This document shows positions 59,066 through 64,000 of a DNA stretch of 64,000 bases, piece after piece; the stretch's first letter is position 1; each line of letters starts with the position of its first letter. A program made the translations under genes and the position numbers. The notes beneath the pieces are model-generated. The model made no database searches, was not told the origin of the DNA, and saw only the letters and a list, made by a program, of their open reading frames with translations. Source of the stretch: Martensiomyces pterosporus (Eukaryota; Kickxellomycota; Kickxellomycetes; Kickxellales; Kickxellaceae); NCBI GenBank assembly GCA_025201845.1, contig MU603999.1, positions 1 to 64,000 on the forward strand. The letters are read 5' to 3'.

Positions 59066-59245
59066 TCAGGGTCCGAGCCCAAAGCACGCCCAGTTCTTGG
59101 GGTCTGGAGTTGGGCACAGTGGATTGGCTGTGCTGCCAGACGGCCATGTGTCTGACGGATCGGGCTCCCGAACACCGTCGTTTGTCTTTGCTGAGGGGGC
59201 CGCATATACAAGTGCCGACAGCACGAGCAGTGCGAGTGCATTCAT
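59066..59245 (-). CDS. Small secreted protein, 59 residues
   Basis: From the ATG at 59245 the product is MNALALLVLSALVYAAPSAK..., with a clear signal peptide cleaved after about residue 16. The mature part is about 43 residues, acidic and Pro-rich, with two Cys ('PLCPTPDPKNWACFGLGP') that could form one disulfide. The frame lies alone in a gap between two plus-strand genes. No family was recognised. It could be a small effector-like or wall peptide. Confidence 0.5.
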   Translation of the reverse strand: MNALALLVLSALVYAAPSAKTNDGVREPDPSDTWPSGSTANPLCPTPDPKNWACFGLGP

Positions 59246-59567
59246 AGTTGTCTTCAAGTACTAGTAGTCTTGGAAAGTGTTGAGCTGTAGAGGCAAAGGA
59301 GCGAAGGAGGCGGCTTGTATTGGGGTGCGATGGCGAGCCTTCATATTCTCAATCGCAGCCACACAGCAGTCACGTGGAGAGCGTAATCGTAATCGCCGCC
59401 AAGGGCTTTCCTGATCCGCATGGGAGCCAAAGCGCAAACACGTCACTGCTCCTATTTTCCTCTGCCAAAGACCCGACTACTCCATCGCCCTGTCCAGGTC
59501 AAGTGCACTTCTTCACTCCGCAGAAAGGCTCCACACTATTTTATTTGCTATTGCACTATTTCTTCAT
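59246..59567. other. Intergenic upstream of the DUF1295 gene and of the small secreted protein
   Basis: The 322 bp lie between divergent starts. A CACGTG hexamer-like element (tcacgtgg) occurs near 59371. No TATA box was recognised. Confidence 0.4.
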
Positions 59568-60566
59568 ATGAGCGCCTGCGTATTTATCGACGCCCTGAAG
59601 GAGTTTCCGTTTGGAGAGACCGAGCATGGACGTGCTTTCTTTTGGAGCACAGTTGCAGGCAGCTGGCTGCTGACTTTTGTGCCACAGAGCGGGCGCCGCA
59701 ACTACTCGATTGTCGACCGGCTGTGGCCCATCCTGCCTGCTGCATTCTCGCTGATGTGGATGTACGACAGCTACCAGTACAAGGTGGCAGATGGGGGTGC
59801 TGCCAGTTTCGGTAGCAAGCTGGCTACAGCCCAGCTCCTGGTCCTCGTGTGGTCGGTTCGCATGACATACAACTCGATTAGAAGAGGAGACTACAGGTAT
59901 GCGGCCGAGGACTATCGCTGGGCGTATGTCAGGGCCAGCGTTAGGCGCCTTGTGGGCGGTGGACGCGTGGCATACGCCGTGGCGTGGGAGCTGTTTAACG
60001 TTCTGTTTATTGCGGTGTTCCAGGTGTCCCTGCTCTACCTCATCAGTTCGCCGTTACGTCTGCTGCACGAGCGTGCTGTCGACGAGCAGTGGACTCTCCA
60101 GGAGGCCGGACTGGCTCTGCTTATGGCTGCTTTGCTCGCTGCGGAGGCTGCGGCGGACAACCAGCAGTACGAGCTGCAGACGCTCAAAAAGACGCTGGAT
60201 GAGGCTGGTGGCCGCCAGTGTGCAGCGAAGCGGCGCGCCGAAGTGGAGGCCGGGTTTGCACACATGGGGATGTGGGGATACTCGAGACACCCAAATGTGT
60301 TTTGCGAGCAGGCGTTCTGGCTCACGCTGTCGGCATTTTGCCTGGCTGCATCGCAGGCCGACTTGTACGAGCACCAGACAGCTCTGTATTACGCTGGCCC
60401 TCTGCTGCTGACTGCGCTGATGTGGGGGTCGGTTAGCCTGACCGAGTCGATTAGTGCGTCAAAGTACCCGCTTTATCGCGCGTACCAGATGAGGACGAGT
60501 CGGCTGGTGCCCTGGGTCCCCAGCAGCAGCGATAGCGTGATCAACAGAGCACACAAGTACCAGTGA
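59568..60566 (+). CDS. DUF1295 / steroid 5-alpha-reductase-like membrane protein
   Basis: The 332-residue integral membrane protein starts at the ATG at 59568. It has about six hydrophobic segments, among them 'LWPILPAAFSLMWMY', 'WELFNVLFIAVFQVSLLYLI', 'AGLALLMAALLAAEAAAD' and 'FWLTLSAFCLAASQA'. The family marks are 'RNYSIVDRLWPI' near residue 45, 'ADNQQYELQTLKK', 'GMWGYSRHPNVFCEQAFWLT', and 'SVSLTESISASKYPLYRAYQ' near the C-terminus. The 'YSRHPN' motif matches the NADPH-dependent reductase/methyltransferase-like C-terminal domain of 5-alpha reductases. Substrate unknown; probably ER-located lipid reduction. There is no intron. Confidence 0.88.
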   Translation: MSACVFIDALKEFPFGETEHGRAFFWSTVAGSWLLTFVPQSGRRNYSIVDRLWPILPAAFSLMWMYDSYQYKVADGGAASFGSKLATAQLLVLVWSVRMTYNSIRRGDYRYAAEDYRWAYVRASVRRLVGGGRVAYAVAWELFNVLFIAVFQVSLLYLISSPLRLLHERAVDEQWTLQEAGLALLMAALLAAEAAADNQQYELQTLKKTLDEAGGRQCAAKRRAEVEAGFAHMGMWGYSRHPNVFCEQAFWLTLSAFCLAASQADLYEHQTALYYAGPLLLTALMWGSVSLTESISASKYPLYRAYQMRTSRLVPWVPSSSDSVINRAHKYQ

Positions 60567-60802
60567 GGTCAGCCTCGAGGCCGTTTTTTGCTTGTTTAAT
60601 TATTTGGATTGGTAATAATAAACATGGCAGAGCAAGGTCGTGAGGAGGCTTTGGGGGTGGCATGGTTGTTGGATACAGCGTGACACAAGAAGAGATGGGT
60701 GGGTAATGTAGAAGCGTGTGGTAGGGCACAGATGATAAAAATAGGACAGGCGGGTGTGATAATGTTTTATATATAGAGCCGTGCGTGCGCAATGAGCCTT
60801 GC

Positions 60803-61729
60803 TCATGCCTCGTCCAGCTCCCGCAGTAGTGATTGGGCGTTGGCCTGGTGATTCGGCAGCGCGCCGCTGGCGTTCCCGCTTCCTACTCCGCCAACGTTGG
60901 ATTTTTCGCTGCCGTAATAAGCGCCGCCGTTGCTACTGCCGTTGCCGTTGAGGCCGGCAGAATGCCCAGCAGGTCCCACGAGGCCGTTGTTGGAGCTGGA
61001 CGGGTTGTACTCTGGGAACTCTGTGTAGTCAATCTTTTGCGCGTACTTGGCCTTTTGCTGGTGTCTGCGCCAGAACATATATCCGAGCACCGAGCCGGCC
61101 ACAATGACAACCACGGCTATGACGATTCCTGCTATAGCTCCCGAGGGCAGGCCGCCCTTGCCACCGTCGTCATTCTGAGAGGCACTGGTACCTGTGTCTG
61201 TTGGAGTGTTGACGCTCGATGCTGTGGGTTGCGTGTCTGATGCGCCTGCATTGGAAGCTGTGTCACTGCGCTGGGTGGTCGCCGTGTGCGCGGCTGTGGG
61301 GCTCGTCTTTTGCGTCCTGGATGCTGGCGGCTGTGTGGGGAACGAGGTGGACGTCACAAACGACGTGATTGTCACTGTGCCATCATCTGTTGCCGAGGTT
61401 GGGCTGTGAGCGCTGCTGCTGCTGCCTCCCACGGGCGGCGTTGGGGCCGTGGATGAGGACGGTGGTGGTGGAGGAGGCGGGGTGGGCGAGTCGGAGTGTG
61501 TGGACGGAGTGCTGCTCGTTGGCGTTAGGCTGGTGGGCGTGGTTAGCGTGCTCGTTGGAGATGTGGAGCTTATAGACGAGGTTATGCGCTCGGTCGTTGT
61601 TGTTGGCGCTGTGCTGCTGCTGCCGCCGCCCGCGCCGGCGCTGGTCGACTGTTCCTGAGCGACAACCGCAGCCGGCAGGGCAAGAAGCAGGGATGTGCCG
61701 AGAGCAAGCGCCAAGCTGGAGACTCTCAT
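60803..61729 (-). CDS. Ser/Thr-rich single-span surface protein (Mid2/Wsc-like architecture)
   Basis: The 308-residue protein has a signal peptide (MRVSSLALALGTSLLLALPA), a Ser/Thr/Pro-rich ectodomain (about 25-190) likely to be heavily O-mannosylated, one transmembrane helix (about 195-218, 'GAIAGIVIAVVVIVAGSVLG') and a basic juxtamembrane 'WRRHQQKAKYAQK' followed by a Gly/Asn/Ser-rich cytoplasmic tail with 'YTEFPEY' and ending 'LLRELDEA'. No WSC Cys-rich head is present, so it is closer to Mid2/Mtl1-type wall stress sensors or to Axl2/skin-like mucins. Sequence similarity is too low-complexity to be sure. A TATA-like stretch occurs upstream near 61854. Confidence 0.7.
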   Translation of the reverse strand: MRVSSLALALGTSLLLALPAAVVAQEQSTSAGAGGGSSSTAPTTTTERITSSISSTSPTSTLTTPTSLTPTSSTPSTHSDSPTPPPPPPPSSSTAPTPPVGGSSSSAHSPTSATDDGTVTITSFVTSTSFPTQPPASRTQKTSPTAAHTATTQRSDTASNAGASDTQPTASSVNTPTDTGTSASQNDDGGKGGLPSGAIAGIVIAVVVIVAGSVLGYMFWRRHQQKAKYAQKIDYTEFPEYNPSSSNNGLVGPAGHSAGLNGNGSSNGGAYYGSEKSNVGGVGSGNASGALPNHQANAQSLLRELDEA

Positions 61730-62473
61730 TAGTTGTTCGTAGCAAGCGTGTGTCTGTCTATATGTGCTGTTGTCCCAAGCGTATTATGTCTGCGGGCCAG
61801 AGTGGAGGGAAGGAGCATAGAGCGTGTAGAGAACAAGGGGAATGGCGATGCCGTATATATTAAAAAAAGAGGACATGAAGAAAGTCTCTTGAAGAGAAGA
61901 AAGGAGGGAGCGGCGAAAGGCACATGCGGCCGGGATGATGTGTTCACATCTCATATTGTCCACATTCCACACGCTTCGCTCCACACTGCCACTTTTTGCA
62001 CTCGGTGGGGCAGTCAAGCTGGGCACCTGAAATCAATGCCTTGCCTTTGTCTTGTTTGGTTTGTTTTCTCTCCTTCCTTTCATTCACGCTCTCCTTTACT
62101 GCCCCATATTTGCCTTTCGCATTGTCCCTCTTTCGCTGAGCCGCGTGCGGCCTTTTCACGCTCCTTGCTCTTTGCCCCTCGCTCCTTCCGCATGCGCCAT
62201 GTGTATAATTAGCGCTTGGTGATCGCCTGGCAGCAATATATACGCCCGCCTATAAATAGGCTGCTTGATGAATGCACATGTCCGTGATTTGATTGCGCAC
62301 TGCCGGCGATCAGTGCGTGTGCCAGCGTGGCAGCAAATAAGCGGGTGTGTGTTCTCTGGCATCATCACCAGAGCCAGCCCGCCAGTGCTGCTCCTTGCAA
62401 TTTCTCACCATCTCTCCCGAATTTCCGCCCATTTCCAAAAGCACCCAGCTCTATTTTTATTTATTTTCTTGCA
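61730..62473. promoter_or_regulatory. Divergent region: surface protein gene / glucosidase II beta gene
   Basis: The 744 bp separate the two start codons. A TATATATTA-like stretch lies near 61854-61862 and two TATA elements lie near 62235-62258 (AATATATACG and TATAAATA), 220-240 bp before the glucosidase gene. The right end is pyrimidine-rich leader. Confidence 0.5.
62251..62258 (+). promoter_or_regulatory. TATA-like box upstream of the glucosidase II beta gene
   Basis: TATAAATA, 223 bp before the ATG at 62474; distance is longer than at the secreted-protein genes, so the assignment is tentative. Confidence 0.4.
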
Positions 62474-64000
62474 ATGCAGACTACTCGAGTCACTCTGGCA
62501 GCCCTCGTTGCATACGTCCGCCTGTCGCTGGCACTAGCTGGCTCCGCCGGCGGTATTCGCGGTCTGGACCCCGCGCTGGCTGACAAGTACAGACCCAATG
62601 CACACGGCAACTTTGCGTGCCTCGATGGGTCCGCGGAGATCCCCTTTGCGAGGGTCAACGACGACTACTGCGACTGTCCCGATGGGTCCGATGAGCCTGG
62701 CACGTCGGCGTGCAACAATGGGTCGTTCTATTGCGCCAACGCCGGCCACATCCCTGCACGCATTGACTCCTCCAAAGTCAACGACGGCATCTGCGATGAG
62801 CAGTGCTGCGATGGCTCGGATGAGTGGGATTCTGATGCTAGGTGTGCCAACAGATGCGAGGAGATTGGCCAGAGGCACCGAGAGAAGCAGGCGGAAATTG
62901 AGGCGGCCGCTAGTGCTGGTGGCAAGAGGCGCACAGAGCTGGTCAGAGAGGCCAGCGGCATGCGCAAGAAGAAGAGAGAGGAGCTGGGCCGCAAGGAGAT
63001 CAAGCTGAAGGAGGCTGAGCAGAAGCTGGCCGAAGCGGAGGCGCAGAAGAACGAGCTCGAGGAGAAGGAAAGGAAGATGAGGGAGGACAACGACAAGGAC
63101 AGAGAGAGCCGCAAGCAGGCAGTCTACGACGAGTACCTCGAGGACCTTGTCACCTACCGCAGGTTCGTGGCTGCCGAGCTCCACAAGACCCGCCACCACC
63201 GCGACACCCTTATCTTGCTGCTCAGGTCGGTGCGCGTCGACCACAACCCAGAGTTCAACGACGAGGCTGTTGCGCAGGCGATCAAGGAGTATGCCGAGTT
63301 CGTCGACGCCTATCCGTATATCGAGAACGCAGCCTTGCAGTACGCAGACGAGGATGAGAAGGCCAGGAAGGAGAGGGAGGACAAGATGGACAGGGACAAT
63401 GAAGCGCAGGACGACATCTCGTACGACGCGTGCCGCAGCGCTATTGGGATTTTGGATGGCGAGAGGGAGACGCTCAAGGACGACATCGAAATGTTCTACG
63501 GGCTGCTGGTCAAGCTCCGCGATGGGTACAACAAGAACTACCATGACTTGGCTGTCAAGGCAGCTGTTGTTGGGCTGGGCGAGTACGAGCAGCTGCGCAG
63601 GAAGGAGATGAATGAGATTGATGAGAAGAGCGTCGCGCTGGGCATTGATTCCACTCGGAGGCGCGTTGAAGAGGCCAAGACAAGGCTCGATGCCATCCTG
63701 GATGAGATTGCCGCCACCAGCGCTAACGAGGACGAGACCACGAAGGATGGCCCGCAGACCGAGCAGCAGGAGCTGGAGAAGCAGCTGGAGAGCGCGCGGT
63801 CCGCCTACTGGGAGGCACAGAACGAGAAGAACACCCTGTCCAGCGACGTCAGCAACCTGAGGGAGCTGCTCGAAAAGGACCTGGGCCCGCAGGACGTCTA
63901 CCTGACACTCAAGGACGAGTGCTTCGCGCTGAATGCCGGCGAGTACACCTACGAGATTTGCCTGCTGGACCGCGCTACGCAGATCAGCAACAAGGATAAC
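62474..64000 (+). CDS. Glucosidase II beta subunit (PRKCSH family), N-terminal 509 residues
   Basis: The ER-lumen regulatory subunit of glucosidase II trims glucose from N-glycans and carries the mannose-6-phosphate-receptor-homology (MRH) domain. The frame starts at the ATG at 62474 (MQTTRVTLAALVAYVRL, signal peptide) and is still open at the window end, so the gene is partial. Seen: two LDL-receptor class A-like Cys modules with 'VNDDYCDCPDGSDEPGTSAC' and 'VNDGICDEQCCDGSDEW', the conserved N-terminal block 'GIRGLDPALADKYRP', a long charged coiled coil (about 130-260) rich in Lys/Glu, a helical middle, and the beginning of the MRH domain, 'ECFALNAGEYTYEICLLDRA'. It works downstream of oligosaccharyltransferase, a subunit of which is encoded at 47.2-48.8 kb. 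Confidence 0.95.
   Translation, partial: MQTTRVTLAALVAYVRLSLALAGSAGGIRGLDPALADKYRPNAHGNFACLDGSAEIPFARVNDDYCDCPDGSDEPGTSACNNGSFYCANAGHIPARIDSSKVNDGICDEQCCDGSDEWDSDARCANRCEEIGQRHREKQAEIEAAASAGGKRRTELVREASGMRKKKREELGRKEIKLKEAEQKLAEAEAQKNELEEKERKMREDNDKDRESRKQAVYDEYLEDLVTYRRFVAAELHKTRHHRDTLILLLRSVRVDHNPEFNDEAVAQAIKEYAEFVDAYPYIENAALQYADEDEKARKEREDKMDRDNEAQDDISYDACRSAIGILDGERETLKDDIEMFYGLLVKLRDGYNKNYHDLAVKAAVVGLGEYEQLRRKEMNEIDEKSVALGIDSTRRRVEEAKTRLDAILDEIAATSANEDETTKDGPQTEQQELEKQLESARSAYWEAQNEKNTLSSDVSNLRELLEKDLGPQDVYLTLKDECFALNAGEYTYEICLLDRATQISNKDN

Noticed and set aside
62534..63544. 336-codon minus-strand frame over the glucosidase II beta gene
   Set aside because: The sense strand encodes LDLa modules, coiled coil and MRH start; the antisense product is Leu/Val-rich noise.

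Overview
The window is nuclear DNA of a fungus. It carries RNA polymerase II subunits, ORC5, a splicing factor 3b subunit, a mitochondrial ribosomal protein with a targeting peptide, D-arabinono-1,4-lactone oxidase (the erythroascorbate enzyme of fungi), an ER oligosaccharyltransferase subunit and glucosidase II beta. Genes are compact, GC-rich and almost intronless; I could place only two introns, both with GT..AG ends and CTAAY branch sites (RPB5 and WDR6). That style, together with AA11-like monooxygenases tailed by CBM19-like modules, suggests an early-diverging lineage such as Kickxellomycotina (Coemansia/Linderina type). The lineage is an inference, not something proved by the sequence.

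Layout. Positions 1-10.8 kb are dense housekeeping: the end of an ABCC transporter, RPB4, ALO1, MRPL22 (uL22m), RSE1/SF3B3, RPB5 and ORC5. From 10.8 to 17.6 kb is mostly non-coding, interrupted by one small secreted protein (DNRLRE/CBM96-like fold) at 12.4 kb; this space holds a 16-bp tandem repeat, an exact 87-bp tandem duplication and a diverged duplication. At 17.65-30.4 kb lie a Gln/His-rich regulator with a DUF3020-like domain, a very long Vps51, a BRCT-like protein, a kinase-fold (APH) protein lacking its usual catalytic Asp, a membrane-anchored sphingomyelinase-like phosphodiesterase, an SRA1-type protein and a possible 60-aa secreted peptide.

From 31.3 to 59.3 kb extracellular and cell-wall genes are interspersed with housekeeping genes. 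The extracellular set is a CBM19-tailed secreted protein, a four-repeat secreted protein, two inverted AA11-like LPMO genes, a divergent pair of low-complexity wall-type proteins (Thr-Gln dipeptide repeats; Gly-Ser-Tyr repeats), a serine carboxypeptidase and a 59-aa secreted peptide. The housekeeping genes are WDR6 (with a hidden last exon), the Pol II assembly factor Rtp1/TANGO6 and OST1. At 54.8-56.6 kb there are three short tandem proteins that look like diverged paralogues of a family I cannot name. The right end carries a DUF1295 membrane protein, a Ser/Thr-rich single-span surface protein and the first 509 residues of glucosidase II beta.

Functional links. RPB4, RPB5 and Rtp1 all concern RNA polymerase II. 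OST1 and glucosidase II beta act in succession on N-glycans in the ER. The two LPMO-like proteins and the 31.3 kb protein share a six-Cys putative chitin-binding tail. Most secreted-protein genes have a clear TATA box 90-190 bp before the ATG, while most housekeeping genes show none. No CRISPR array, rRNA, tRNA or transposon was recognised.
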